From Streptomyces toxytricini (GTDB taxonomy: Bacteria; Actinomycetota; Actinomycetes; Streptomycetales; Streptomycetaceae): 64,000 nt of DNA. The stretch lies in NCBI RefSeq assembly GCF_014649915.1, contig NZ_BMTY01000010.1, positions 1 to 64,000 on the forward strand, given 5' to 3'. The notes under the pieces are model-generated. The model ran no database searches. It was not told where the DNA came from and worked only from the letters and a program-made list of their open reading frames with translations. The position numbers and the translations under genes were made by a program. Shown here piece after piece: positions 24,973-33,621 of the stretch. Position 1 is the stretch's first letter; each line of letters begins with the position of its first letter.

Positions 24973-25187
24973 ACCCCCCGCCGGGGCGCGGCGCACGGCG
25001 CGGCGGCGCAGACGGCCGAGGGGCCGGCACCGGGCTCGGCAGGCGGCAGGGCGTAGGCACTCACCCCTCAATCGTAAACCTGTTCGAATCCGGTGGGCGA
25101 TCCGCCTCCGGCGCGCCGATGAATCCGGGGCAGCCGACCGGTCTATCCCTGGGACGGACACACTCCCTCGCACCCCTGGAGCACGCC

Positions 25188-25832
25188 ATGGGACTCATCC
25201 ACATCGCGATGTTCGCGACCCTCGACCTCGTCGGCCAGGCGCCCGGCGGCCCCGACGAAGACCCGGACGGCTTCCCGTTCGGCGGCTGGCAGGCACCCCT
25301 GCTGGACGAGGACACCGGCATGCAGATCGGCGCCGCGTACGAGGGCACGGACGCCCTCCTGCTCGGCCGGCGGACGTACGACATCTTCGCCGCCTACTGG
25401 CCCCACCAGAAGGGCGGCGAGGACGGCGAGATCGCCGAGCTCTTCAACCGGGTCCCCAAGTACGTGGCCTCCCGCGGCACCCCCGACCTGTCCTGGGCCG
25501 GCTCCACGCAGCTCGGCCCGGACCTGGCCGCCGCCGTGCGCGAGGTCCGCGACCGCCACGAGCACGTGAAGGTCGTCGGAAGCCTGGACCTCGTCCAGAC
25601 CCTCCTGCGCGAGAAGCTCTTCGACCGCCTCGACCTCTGGGTGCACCCGATCGTGCTCGGCGTGGGCAAGAAGGTGTTCGCCGAGGGCGCGGTACCGACC
25701 AACGTCGCGCTGCTCGCGCCCCCGGCGGCCGGCCCTTCGGGCACCGTGTACCTGCGCTACGGGCTGGCGGAGGGCATCCCCGCCACGGGCGACATGAGCG
25801 CACCCGACCGCGGCCTGGGACCCGACGCCTGA
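25188..25832 (+). CDS. dihydrofolate reductase-like (RibD C-terminal) protein
   Basis: 214 residues with the RibD/DHFR-like fold: IHIAMFATLDLVGQAPGGPD (start strand), LLLGRRTYDIFAAYWP, KYVASRGTPDLSW, HVKVVGSLDLVQTLLREKLF, and LWVHPIVLGVGKKVFAEGAV. The GRRTY and IVLGxGKxxF motifs match the reductase family beside RibD; such proteins are usually NADPH oxidoreductases with unknown substrates rather than real folate reductases. ATG 25188 with GGAG upstream. Confidence 0.85.
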   Translation: MGLIHIAMFATLDLVGQAPGGPDEDPDGFPFGGWQAPLLDEDTGMQIGAAYEGTDALLLGRRTYDIFAAYWPHQKGGEDGEIAELFNRVPKYVASRGTPDLSWAGSTQLGPDLAAAVREVRDRHEHVKVVGSLDLVQTLLREKLFDRLDLWVHPIVLGVGKKVFAEGAVPTNVALLAPPAAGPSGTVYLRYGLAEGIPATGDMSAPDRGLGPDA

Positions 25833-25842
25833 AGCCGCCGCC

Positions 25843-25877
25843 CGGCTGCGCATGCCGCGCCGCGGGGTGCGCAGCCG
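25843..25877. terminator. bidirectional terminator
   Basis: CGGCTGCGCA (25843-25852) pairs with TGCGCAGCCG (25868-25877), a 10-bp perfect stem between the convergent reductase gene and the following minus-strand gene. It ends immediately at that gene's stop codon. Confidence 0.75.
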
Positions 25878-26609
25878 CTACTCCGACGGGCCCCAGGCCG
25901 TCGTCAGGCCCTCCAGCCACGCGGGCGGCAGCTCCGCCGCGTCCCACTCCTCCCGCAGCGCCGCCGGATCCGTCAGCAGGCGCTCCAGCACGGCGACGCT
26001 GGCTGGGGAGTGCAGCAGCGAGTAGCGGCCGTGGATGGCGATCGGGCTGCCCGGGCCGTACTGCGCGTACATCCGCTCCAGCCGCGCCCGGTGCTCCGCG
26101 GCGAACGCGGTCAGCCGACCCGCGTACCCGGTCCGCTGCCGCGTGCTCATGGTGCCGAGGACGGCCGTCAGGACCGGCTCGGAGACGTCCGGGTCGAGGT
26201 CGGACTCCGCGGCGAACGACAGGTACAGCGGCAGCACGGCCACCTTCGCCCGCTCCAGCTCCATGCGCCCGGCGGGCGGGCGCGCCTCCAGGGGGTCCCC
26301 GGGCGCGTCGGCGCCGACGGCGTCGCGCAGCATCCGCTCGGCGATCCCGCCGAGGGCGCCGGTGACGGTGCGGGCGCCGTCGAGCCAGCCGGACGCGTAG
26401 GGCTCGCCCTTCGCCGCCGGGGCGTCCTCCGCGCGCCCCGCGACCTCCGCGGCCGCGACGGCGACCGCCCCGGCCGAGACGAGCCCGATCAGCTCCTCGG
26501 CGTCGCCGGGCTGGATACCGGCCCGGCCGAGGAGCCGGACGAGCGTCGTCTTCGCGTTCAGGACGCTGACCGCGTCCAGGTGCAGTGGCCCTTCCCCGGC
26601 GGGGTTCAT
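25878..26609 (-). CDS. hypothetical alpha-helical protein
   Basis: 243 residues from ATG 26609, chosen because AGGAGGA lies 5 nt upstream (the ATG at 26627 has none). The sequence is mostly helical, with Ala-rich helices (LVSAGAVAVAAAEVAGRAED) and a later FAAESDLDPDVSEPVLTAVL plus YAQYGPGSPIAIHGRYSLLH. No signal peptide, no membrane segment. I do not recognise a family. Confidence 0.65.
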   Translation of the reverse strand: MNPAGEGPLHLDAVSVLNAKTTLVRLLGRAGIQPGDAEELIGLVSAGAVAVAAAEVAGRAEDAPAAKGEPYASGWLDGARTVTGALGGIAERMLRDAVGADAPGDPLEARPPAGRMELERAKVAVLPLYLSFAAESDLDPDVSEPVLTAVLGTMSTRQRTGYAGRLTAFAAEHRARLERMYAQYGPGSPIAIHGRYSLLHSPASVAVLERLLTDPAALREEWDAAELPPAWLEGLTTAWGPSE

Positions 26610-26732
26610 CGGATCCTCCTCGGTCATAGGGGGCGCCGGAGCGAGCTTATGCGGCGGACCGGCGCATTCCGGCACGGGAGGGCGCCGGGCTCCCGGCGGC
26701 GCGGATCCGCGCCGCACGGGGTGCCCGTACGG

Positions 26733-28334
26733 TCAGAGGCCGGCGACCTTCGCGCCCGCGGTGACCTCGTACGCCAGGGTGATGCTGCGGCGGCCGCCCG
26801 GCGGGAGGGCGATGTCCCAGCGGGCGATGCCGTCGGCGTCGACCGCGTCCGGCACCGGGGAGCAGGCCTCCTTGCGCAGGCGCACCTCCACCGCCGCGAT
26901 CTCCGAGACCGGGATCCGCTCGCGGACGGCCACCGTCCGCTCGCCCTGCTCGCCGGGGGCCGAGAACCGGGACAGGTGCAGCCGCACCGTGCGGGTGACC
27001 ACCGTCCGCTGCATGATCCCGCCGGTCTCACGGGACTCCTCGGACTGCCGCACCACCCGCAGGTCGTCGCAGCTGCCGAAGGCGAGTTCGGCGGCGGCGC
27101 CGGGCGCAGTGAAATCCAGGGTGCCACGGCCGCTGAATCCGCTTCCGCGGACCAGGTCCACCGGCCCGGCGAGCAGGGCGTGCCCGGACCGGTTCGCGAA
27201 CCGGACCACCTGCGTCACCAGCGGCGACAGCTCGGGCGCGGCAGCGTACTCGGCGGCCGCATCCGCGGTGAAGGACGACAGCGGCACCCGGTGGGCGCGC
27301 CCGTCCGACGGCACGGAGACCGGAGCGGGGGCCGCCAGCACGCGCGTCTCGCCGCCGTCGTCCACGCCCGGCAGGCCCATCACCGGCGCCGGGCCGAGCT
27401 CCGCGATCTCCTCCTCGCGCAGTTCGACGTCGACCGTTCGGCGTTCGGCGGCGGTGCGCTCGGTGAGCGCCAGCCGGTCCTCGCCGAGCCGTGGCGGCTC
27501 GGTGGCCAGCGCCGACCGGGCCGTCGACAGGGTCAGGCGCACGCCCGACCAGTCCTCCCCGGTGCGCTGCCACACCATGGCGTCGCTCTCCAGCGTCAGC
27601 GAGCCGCCGTCGAGCACGGCCCGGTAGACGGGCCGCCACAGCGCGCAGGCCGTGAGGTGGCCGAGCCGCAGCCGGGCCGGCCCGGCCGCCGACGTCCGGA
27701 CGGTCAGCTCGATGTGGGCCACCAGTTCGGCCGGCCGCCCCTCGGCGGCGGCCAGGCCCCGCCGGGTGTCCGCCAGTTCGGTGTCGAGGGCGGACAGCCG
27801 GGCCTGCACGGTGCGCAGCTGCTCGCCGAACGCGTCGCGTTCGGCGTCGAGCCGGTCCAGTTCGCGCGCCCAGCGGTCCGGGTCGCTTTCGCCGGCGCCG
27901 GCGCCTTCGCGGATCTCCCGCAGAAGGCGGTCGGCGAGCCTGCCGAGCAGGCCGAGGCGGACGTGCAGCCGGTCCCGCTCGTGCTGCCGGGAGACCTGTT
28001 CCGCTTCGAGTGCGTGCAGGTGCTGCCGCAGCGCCGAGTCGCCGGCGGACGGCAGCGGCCCGCGGGGCGTCCACGTACGGACGATCCGCGCGTCCAGGAC
28101 GGTGGCCGGCAGGTCGGCGTCCAGCTCGGCGTGGAGGGTGCGGTCGACCGCCAGCGCGCTGACCGGCCCGAAGCGCAGGCGCTGCACCCCGGCTTCGAGG
28201 TCGAGGACGGCGGTGCGCTCGATGTGGGCCCGGTCCTCCAGGCAGGTGACGGCGGTGACCGGAAGGGCGATCGGCTCCCCGGCCGCGGCGGGGGAGGCGG
28301 TGGGCGACGTGGCGCGGGGCGTGTCGTGTGGCAT
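26733..28334 (-). CDS. DUF4139 (MuiA-like) protein, copy 1
   Basis: 533 residues. The N-terminal part is an Ig-like beta domain (VTAVTCLEDRAHIERTAVLD with VQRLRFGPVSALAVDRTLHA), then a long coiled-coil (about residues 90-195, e.g. DRLDAERDAFGEQLRTVQAR), then the DUF4139 core: LWRPVYRAVLDGGSLTLESD, AMVWQRTGEDWSGVRLTLST, and terminal DGIARWDIALPPGGRRSI with LAYEV. Related to E. coli MuiA-like mucoidy inhibitors and fungal/animal proteins of unknown role. It starts 8 nt after the upstream paralog ends, so the two are one operon. No signal peptide seen. Confidence 0.82.
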   Translation of the reverse strand: MPHDTPRATSPTASPAAAGEPIALPVTAVTCLEDRAHIERTAVLDLEAGVQRLRFGPVSALAVDRTLHAELDADLPATVLDARIVRTWTPRGPLPSAGDSALRQHLHALEAEQVSRQHERDRLHVRLGLLGRLADRLLREIREGAGAGESDPDRWARELDRLDAERDAFGEQLRTVQARLSALDTELADTRRGLAAAEGRPAELVAHIELTVRTSAAGPARLRLGHLTACALWRPVYRAVLDGGSLTLESDAMVWQRTGEDWSGVRLTLSTARSALATEPPRLGEDRLALTERTAAERRTVDVELREEEIAELGPAPVMGLPGVDDGGETRVLAAPAPVSVPSDGRAHRVPLSSFTADAAAEYAAAPELSPLVTQVVRFANRSGHALLAGPVDLVRGSGFSGRGTLDFTAPGAAAELAFGSCDDLRVVRQSEESRETGGIMQRTVVTRTVRLHLSRFSAPGEQGERTVAVRERIPVSEIAAVEVRLRKEACSPVPDAVDADGIARWDIALPPGGRRSITLAYEVTAGAKVAGL

Positions 28335-28342
28335 GGCGTGTG

Positions 28343-30418
28343 TCAGCTCCTGCGGTTGCCGCCGACGAGGGCCTTGGCGGCCGGGATGCGGATCTCGAAG
28401 CGGCCGTCGAGCGCGGTGGCGCCGCCGGCGGGCAGCTCCACCCGCCAGATACGGGTGCCCGGGGCGTGGTCCTCCGGTCCGGCGCCGGCCTCGGGGGCCG
28501 TCCAGTCGGCCCGCTCCTCGATCCGGACGTCCGCGTCGGAGGTGACCGGCACCCGCTCGCGGACCTCGACGGTGACGGGCCGGGACAGCCGGTTCGCAAG
28601 CTCCACGTGGACGCGGTGGTCCAGCACGGTCGTGCCGCCGCGCAGCCCTGCCGTCGACTCGTGCAGGTGCGTGCGCCGCGTGACGCGGACGCCCTCGGCG
28701 GGGCCGAGCCCGAGGCGGGAGACGGCGCCCGGCGCGAGCGTGGGCAGCGCGGCGGTCAGCAGGAACTCGTCGTCGACGGTGACCTCCACCGGCCCCGCCA
28801 GCAGCGCCTGGCCGGTGGCGTTGGAGAGCACCAGCGTCGCGTACACGGTCTGCTCGACCGACGGCACGCAGAGGTACTCGGTGCGCAGCCCCAGCGGGAC
28901 CTCGCCGACGGTGACGGTGTGCCAGGTGCCGTCGGAGGGGACGTCGGCACGGGCGGCGGCGTCGAAGCGGTGGTCGAACGAGCCGGCCGACTCGCGGGGC
29001 CGTACGGCGTGCCCGGGCAGCGGCAGCGCGGCCACCGCCTCGGCGCGCCGGCGCTGCTCGGCGCCCGCCGGGTCCGAGGGGGCGCCGGGGAACAGGCGGC
29101 CCCGGCGGGCGGCCTGGTCGTCGGGGCCGGCGAGGACGAGGGCGGAGTAGTCGAGTTCGGCGCCGCTCGGCCGCGGCGGGCCGACCGGCGCGGGCGGCGC
29201 GGCGGCGGCCGGCGACGGCGCGGCGGGTGCGCCCGGCGGCGGACCGCCCGGGGCCGCCGGAACTCCGGTGCGCGCCCGCCGGGCGGCCGGCCGCGGCGTG
29301 GCCTGCGGCGCGAACTCGGGGGCGCCGCCGCCGAATCCGGGCGGAGCGGGCGCGGCGAGGGCCGCCGGGGCGGGCATCGCGGGCGGCGGCGCCCCGTACG
29401 GCTGCGGCATCGGGGGCGGCGGCAGCGGCGGTACGGGAGCAGGCGGGGCCACGGGCCCGGTGGCCGGCGGGGCCGGGCGGGGGCCCGCGGCCGCGTACCC
29501 GGTGAACAGGTCGGCGAGGCCGGCCGGCGGCTCGCGCCAGCCGGACGGGGCGGGCGGGGGCTGGCGGCGCCCGATCCGGACCGAGTGGAGCCGCGGCAGG
29601 TCGGTGCGGCGCCGCAGGTCCGAGGTGGCCAGGGCGATCCGTACGCCGTTCCAGTCCTCGCCGGTGCGCTGGGTGACCGAGGCGCGCAGCACCAGCCGGC
29701 CCGTGTCGTCGCCCTGCCGGTGGGCGAGGCGGTACGCGGGCACCCATACCGCGCCCGGAACGCCGTACTCCACCTCCAGTTCCACGTCGGCGTCGGCTTC
29801 GTCCCCGGCCGCACCGGTGCGGGCCAGGGTGAGGACCGCGGAGACGGTGGTGTCCACGTGCGCCTGCGGCGCGTCGCCGGAAGCGCGGGCGAGCCGGTCC
29901 TCGGCGACGGCCAGCTCGTGCCCGGCGCGCAGCAGTTCCCCCTCCAGCTCCGCCAGCCGCGTCTGGAGCGCGGCCAGCCGCCCGTCCACGAAGCCGGCGA
30001 GCTCCAGCCACGCCTCGACGGGCGTCTGCCGCTGCCCGTCCTCGCGCCGGCGGGCCCGCGGCGGCGCCGGATGCAGGCCGGAGACCTCCCCGATCAGCGT
30101 CAGCTGCCGGTCCCGGCGGGCCTGCACGGCCGCATGACGGTCGCGCAGCCGCTCGACCTGGCCCCGCAGTTCGTGCGGAGTGCGCGGGTCGGCCGGCTCG
30201 GCCTCGACCTCCACGCGCGCCTCCACGACGCGTACGTGCGGCGCGCCGAGGACGCGGGCCCGCAGCGAGCCGGGATCCAGCGAGCGGGGCAGCCCCGTCA
30301 CCCGCAGCCGCCCGTCCGGCGGCACGGTGCCGCGGGCGAGCCGCCGGCACAGTGCGCCCTGTGCGTACACCACGACGGAATCCAGCGTCGATTCCCACCG
30401 TGCGGTCCGAGCCGTCAT
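28343..30418 (-). CDS. DUF4139 (MuiA-like) protein with proline-rich insert, copy 2
   Basis: 691 residues with the same architecture: N-terminal beta domain (STLDSVVVYAQGALCRRLAR), coiled-coil helices (residues about 75-190), DUF4139 core opening with VWVPAYRLAHRQGDDTGRLV and ASVTQRTGEDWNGVRIALAT, and a C-terminal sheet (RIWRVELPAGGATALDGRFEIR region). Its core is split by about 150 residues of Pro/Ala/Gly low complexity (PPAPVPPLPPPPMPQPYGAP and similar). That linker is absent in copy 1. ATG 30418. The operon of two full-length paralogs suggests they act together. Confidence 0.82.
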   Translation of the reverse strand: MTARTARWESTLDSVVVYAQGALCRRLARGTVPPDGRLRVTGLPRSLDPGSLRARVLGAPHVRVVEARVEVEAEPADPRTPHELRGQVERLRDRHAAVQARRDRQLTLIGEVSGLHPAPPRARRREDGQRQTPVEAWLELAGFVDGRLAALQTRLAELEGELLRAGHELAVAEDRLARASGDAPQAHVDTTVSAVLTLARTGAAGDEADADVELEVEYGVPGAVWVPAYRLAHRQGDDTGRLVLRASVTQRTGEDWNGVRIALATSDLRRRTDLPRLHSVRIGRRQPPPAPSGWREPPAGLADLFTGYAAAGPRPAPPATGPVAPPAPVPPLPPPPMPQPYGAPPPAMPAPAALAAPAPPGFGGGAPEFAPQATPRPAARRARTGVPAAPGGPPPGAPAAPSPAAAAPPAPVGPPRPSGAELDYSALVLAGPDDQAARRGRLFPGAPSDPAGAEQRRRAEAVAALPLPGHAVRPRESAGSFDHRFDAAARADVPSDGTWHTVTVGEVPLGLRTEYLCVPSVEQTVYATLVLSNATGQALLAGPVEVTVDDEFLLTAALPTLAPGAVSRLGLGPAEGVRVTRRTHLHESTAGLRGGTTVLDHRVHVELANRLSRPVTVEVRERVPVTSDADVRIEERADWTAPEAGAGPEDHAPGTRIWRVELPAGGATALDGRFEIRIPAAKALVGGNRRS

Positions 30419-30495
30419 GCGTCCTGCCCCCCGACGTGCGTCCGTGCTGAGCGAAGCGTACCCACCTGCCGATCCGGCCCCTCCGGCGGTGCCGC

Positions 30496-30921
30496 TCACC
30501 TGCCGCCCGTGAAGGCACCGGCCGGTACGGACAGCTCGTGGCCGGTGGCGAAGCGGATGCGCAGCTCCGACTCCGTCCAGGCCGCGGACCGGATGCCCTC
30601 CCTGCCCATGTCGGTTTGGACGGGGAGCCAGTGCCCGTACGGGGCGTCGGCCCCCCTGCCGATCACCATCCGGTACGAGACGTCACCGGACAGGTCGCTG
30701 ACCTGCTCCATCCTCAGGAAGTACGGAGAGCCGTCGTAGGGCAGCGACGCGGGGGAGGCGCTGCGGTACACCACTTCGGTCCGCGGCCACGACGCGGCCG
30801 TCAGCACGGCGATGCTCAGCACGACGCCGGCCGCGACGCCCGACAACAGCATGCCGATGCCGCGTCGGCGGCTGCCGCCCGCGCCGCCGGCGGCCCGGCC
30901 GGGGGTGAACGAACTGCTGAT
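30496..30921 (-). CDS. single-pass membrane protein, start codon ambiguous
   Basis: A transmembrane segment (GMLLSGVAAGVVLSIAVLTA) is followed by a soluble domain (YFLRMEQVSDLSGDVSYRMV, WTESELRIRFATGHELSVPA). If the ATG at 30852 is used, the protein is 118 aa, but this ATG has no ribosome site. The only good Shine-Dalgarno (GGAGGG, 30932-30927) lies 5 nt before an in-frame ATC at 30921, which would give 141 aa with a basic Gly/Arg-rich N-tail. I give the longer limits. Ends 77 nt before the DUF4139 gene and may belong to that operon. Confidence 0.6.
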   Translation of the reverse strand: MSSSFTPGRAAGGAGGSRRRGIGMLLSGVAAGVVLSIAVLTAASWPRTEVVYRSASPASLPYDGSPYFLRMEQVSDLSGDVSYRMVIGRGADAPYGHWLPVQTDMGREGIRSAAWTESELRIRFATGHELSVPAGAFTGGR

Positions 30922-31109
30922 GGCGTCCCTCCGAGTACCGTGCCGCTCCGGCCCGTCCGGCGGGAGTCGGCTCTGCCGGAGAGGACGCAGAACAGGGCCG
31001 ATCGGTTGTCACCGGCGGTCTCGGGCCGCGGGGGTGAATCCTTTCCGGCGGACGGCTCCTCTTGTACACGTGCCGACAGCCGTCGGGACCGGGAAGCCGG
31101 AGGAAGAAC

Positions 31110-31202
31110 ATGATCGTGGGAATTGCAGTGGCCGTCGGAGCGGTGCTCGTGTGCACGTGCGTGTACGCGGTCTCGCGCAAGCGGGGGCGGACGCGTGGCT
31201 GA
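31110..31202 (+). CDS. 30-residue membrane micropeptide
   Basis: ATG at 31110 follows CGGAGGAAGAAC. Product: a hydrophobic helix IVGIAVAVGAVLVCTCVYAV with two Cys, then SRKRGRTRG. It overlaps the sigma-factor start by 8 nt, so translation of the two is likely coupled. Too short to classify; an N-out C-in single-pass peptide is the simplest reading. Confidence 0.6.
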   Translation: MIVGIAVAVGAVLVCTCVYAVSRKRGRTRG

Positions 31203-31752
31203 GTACGCATGGCCCGCCGAGCAGTTGGTCGCGGCCGCCCGGCGCGGCGACGTCGACTCGCTCACCGCGCTCGTGTCGGGAGCGCACCCGAACGTGCAGC
31301 GGTTCGCCCGCTCCCTGTGCGCCACACCCGAGGACGCGCAGGACGCCGCCCAGGAAGCGCTGATCATCCTGTACCGGAAGATCGGGACGCTCCGTGCGTC
31401 CGGCGCCCTCGCGTCGTGGATGTTCCGCATCGTCCGCAACGAGTGCATGCGGCGCGCCCGGACGATCGGACGGGGCACCGCACCGCTGCGGGACGAGGCC
31501 CGGCCCTCCGCAGAGGAGGAGGCCCTCCAACGGCTGGAGGCGGGCCGGGTGGCGGCGGCGATCGCCGCGCTTCCCGCGGACCAGCGGCAGGTGCTGATCA
31601 TGCGGGACGTGCAGGGCCTGAGCGGGCGGACGGTCGCCGACGCGCTCGGGATCGGCACGGCGGCGATGAAGTCGCGGCTGCACCGGGCCCGGGCCGCGGT
31701 CCGCAGCGGCCTCGGTGACGTGGACGGCGTACGGGCGGGAGGCGGACGGTGA
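31195..31752 (+). CDS. ECF-type RNA polymerase sigma factor
   Basis: 185 residues. Region 2 spans about residues 25-90 (SLCATPEDAQDAAQEALIIL with YRKIGTLRASGALASWMFRI and VRNECMRR), and region 4 about 120-175 (ALPADQRQVLIMRDVQGLSG and TVADALGIGTAAMKSRLHRA). There is no C-terminal SnoaL-type extension. GTG at 31195 is inside the micropeptide's end; the stop overlaps the next gene's GTG (GTGA). The flanking genes both encode small membrane proteins, but no anti-sigma factor with a zinc motif (HxxxCxxC) is present. Confidence 0.9.
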   Translation: MAEYAWPAEQLVAAARRGDVDSLTALVSGAHPNVQRFARSLCATPEDAQDAAQEALIILYRKIGTLRASGALASWMFRIVRNECMRRARTIGRGTAPLRDEARPSAEEEALQRLEAGRVAAAIAALPADQRQVLIMRDVQGLSGRTVADALGIGTAAMKSRLHRARAAVRSGLGDVDGVRAGGGR

Positions 31753-32036
31753 CGACGGCGACGAAGGAGAAGGGCGGCGGGCCCGACTACGCGAGCGCGT
31801 CCCTGCCCCGGCACCTGGCCCGCGGCGCGGTCGGCTTCGGCTCCCTGATCGGCGGGACGGCCCTGGCTTTCACTGTCGGCCCGGTCGCCCTGCTGCTCCT
31901 GCCGGTGGGGCTGGTGGCGCTCAGGGGGTGCCCGATGTGCTGGACGATCGGCCTCGTCCAGACCGTCTCGCGGGGACGCCTCCGGCGCTCCTGCGAGGAC
32001 GGCCGCTGCACCCTCACCGTCGCGGACCGGCCATGA
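31749..32036 (+). CDS. small membrane protein with CPMCW motif
   Basis: 95 residues. An N-terminal soluble part is followed by two hydrophobic stretches (GAVGFGSLIGGTALAFTVGP, VALLLLPVGLVALRG) then CPMCWTIGLVQTVS and a tail with SCEDGRC. Four Cys in two CxxC-like pairs and the GCPxxW motif recall DUF2892/YgaP-type membrane domains, where Cys may serve thiol chemistry. It is coupled to the sigma gene by a GTGA overlap and could be its regulator or target (inference). Confidence 0.7.
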   Translation: MTTATKEKGGGPDYASASLPRHLARGAVGFGSLIGGTALAFTVGPVALLLLPVGLVALRGCPMCWTIGLVQTVSRGRLRRSCEDGRCTLTVADRP

Positions 32037-32092
32037 CGGCGCCGGCGCGGCGTCCCACGGGGATCGGGGCGCCGCGCCGGCAGACCGCGGCC

Positions 32093-32455
32093 TCAGGACC
32101 GGGACGTGATGTGGTCGAGGACGGCGGTGAACTCCGCCGTCGGGGAGAAGTCCACGTACTCGCAGTCCTCCAGGGCTACGGGGGCGTGCCCGGGCGGCCA
32201 GTAGAACGCCTGCCCCGCCTCGTACACCGCCTCGCCGTCCTTCGTCACCATCTTCAGGCGGCCCTTGAGCATGTAGCCCCAGTGGGGGCAGGGGCACAGG
32301 TCATCGGGCATGCCCTGCAGCGCCGGGCGCAGGTCCGCCCCTGCGGGCAGCCGTACGAAGGCGACGGAGAGGTCGCCGCCGGCCGGCTGCGTGCGGAGTT
32401 CGACGCCGTCGCCTTCCACCGCCACCGGTGTGTCGCCCTGTGTGATCGCCGTCAT
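32093..32455 (-). CDS. cupin-domain protein
   Basis: 120 residues from the ATG at 32455, chosen because GAGG lies 5 nt upstream. The cupin barrel shows in CPCPHWGYMLKGRLKMVTKD (His plus Cys rich motif 1) and EAGQAFYWPPGHAPVALEDC (motif 2). The metal set is not the canonical HxH...E...H, so binding is uncertain. Function unknown; single gene convergent with the sigma operon. Confidence 0.8.
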   Translation of the reverse strand: MTAITQGDTPVAVEGDGVELRTQPAGGDLSVAFVRLPAGADLRPALQGMPDDLCPCPHWGYMLKGRLKMVTKDGEAVYEAGQAFYWPPGHAPVALEDCEYVDFSPTAEFTAVLDHITSRS

Positions 32456-32655
32456 GGCTGCCTCGCTTCCCATGGCCGCAGACGTGTCCTTCCTTCCAGC
32501 GTGGCCGCGGCGGACGGGGCACGCCAGGCGGGCGTTCGCCGGCGGCCGGTGCGCGGTGTACCGGGTGCCGCCGGGGCGGGGGCGGGGGATGCTGGTTGCG
32601 GGTGGTCAGGGACCGGACCGCCCCGTCTCCGGACGGTGCCGTACGGGAGCGGGTG

Positions 32656-33450
32656 GTGCCCGTGTGGGGTGACGGCGAGGCGTACGAGCCGTACATCGGC
32701 CGGTGGAGCCGGCGCGTGGCGGAGGAGTTCGTCCGCCGGCTGGACGTGCCGGCCGGGGCGGCGTGGTGGGACGTCGGCTGCGGCACGGGCGCCGTCACCC
32801 GCGCCGTCGTGGAGGCGGCGGACCCCGGCCGGGTCGTGGGCGCGGACCCGTCGGAAAGCTATCTGCGGTACGCGCGGCGGGCCATCGGCGACCCGAGGGC
32901 CGGATTCGTGCGCGCCGACGCCCGCCGGCTGCCCGCGCCCGACGGGGCGGCGGGCGCCGCGGTCAGCGGACTGGTCCTCAACTTCGTGCCCGAACCGGCC
33001 CGTGCGGCCGCCGAGATGCTCCGGGTGCTGCGCCCCGGCGGCCTGGCCGCCGTGTACGTGTGGGACTACACACAGGGCGGGATGGGGCTCCTGCGGCACT
33101 TCTGGGAGGCCGCGGCAGAGGTCGACGCGGATGCCGCACGGCTGGATGAGGGCGCCCGCTTCCCGCTGTGCGCACCCGAACCGCTGCGGCTGCTGCTGCG
33201 CGGCTCCGGGCTGGCCGACGTCACCGTCGGCGAGATCGTGGTCCCGACCCGCTTCCGGGACTTCGCGGACTACTGGGAGCCGTTCCGGGGTGGCCAGGGA
33301 CCGGCGCCCGCGTATCTGGCCTCCCTGCCGGAGGCGCGGCGCGAGCTCCTGCGGGAGCGGCTGAGGGCGTCCCTGCCCGCCGCGGCCGACGGGTCGATCA
33401 CCCTGTCCGCCCGGGCGTGGACGGCCGGGGGCAGGCGCCCGTCCCGGTGA
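32656..33450 (+). CDS. class I SAM-dependent methyltransferase
   Basis: About 264 residues. Motif I is WWDVGCGTGAVTRAVVEAAD, followed by VVGADPSESYLRYARRAI (acidic ribose-binding), FVRADARRLPAPD, and VLRPGGLAAVYVWDY. This is the UbiE/Methyltransf_11 arrangement. The start is uncertain: GTG at 32656 has GGGAG 6 nt upstream, while longer forms starting at 32596 (TTG) stay open. Ahead of the motif is a YEPYIGRWSR signature typical of Streptomyces small-molecule methyltransferases. Substrate unknown. Confidence 0.85.
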   Translation: MPVWGDGEAYEPYIGRWSRRVAEEFVRRLDVPAGAAWWDVGCGTGAVTRAVVEAADPGRVVGADPSESYLRYARRAIGDPRAGFVRADARRLPAPDGAAGAAVSGLVLNFVPEPARAAAEMLRVLRPGGLAAVYVWDYTQGGMGLLRHFWEAAAEVDADAARLDEGARFPLCAPEPLRLLLRGSGLADVTVGEIVVPTRFRDFADYWEPFRGGQGPAPAYLASLPEARRELLRERLRASLPAAADGSITLSARAWTAGGRRPSR

Positions 33451-33589
33451 GGCTCACCCGAACGGGGCGGCGGGGACGGCGGCGGCGTGCCGCACGCGGG
33501 CCTCCCGTGCGAGGAACGCGGCGCCCGACGCGGCTGCGGCGGCTCTTGCAGCGGCCATACCGCCTGAGTGTTCGAGCGCGTCCAACAAG

Positions 33590-33613
33590 GGTGTGGCGGC
33601 AGGCCGCCACACC
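33590..33613. terminator. terminator between methyltransferase and STAS genes
   Basis: GGTGTGGCGG (33590-33599) pairs perfectly with CCGCCACACC (33604-33613) over a 4-nt loop. It lies 9 nt from the STAS stop codon and can end transcripts from both sides. Confidence 0.75.
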
Positions 33614-33621
33614 GCGGCAGC

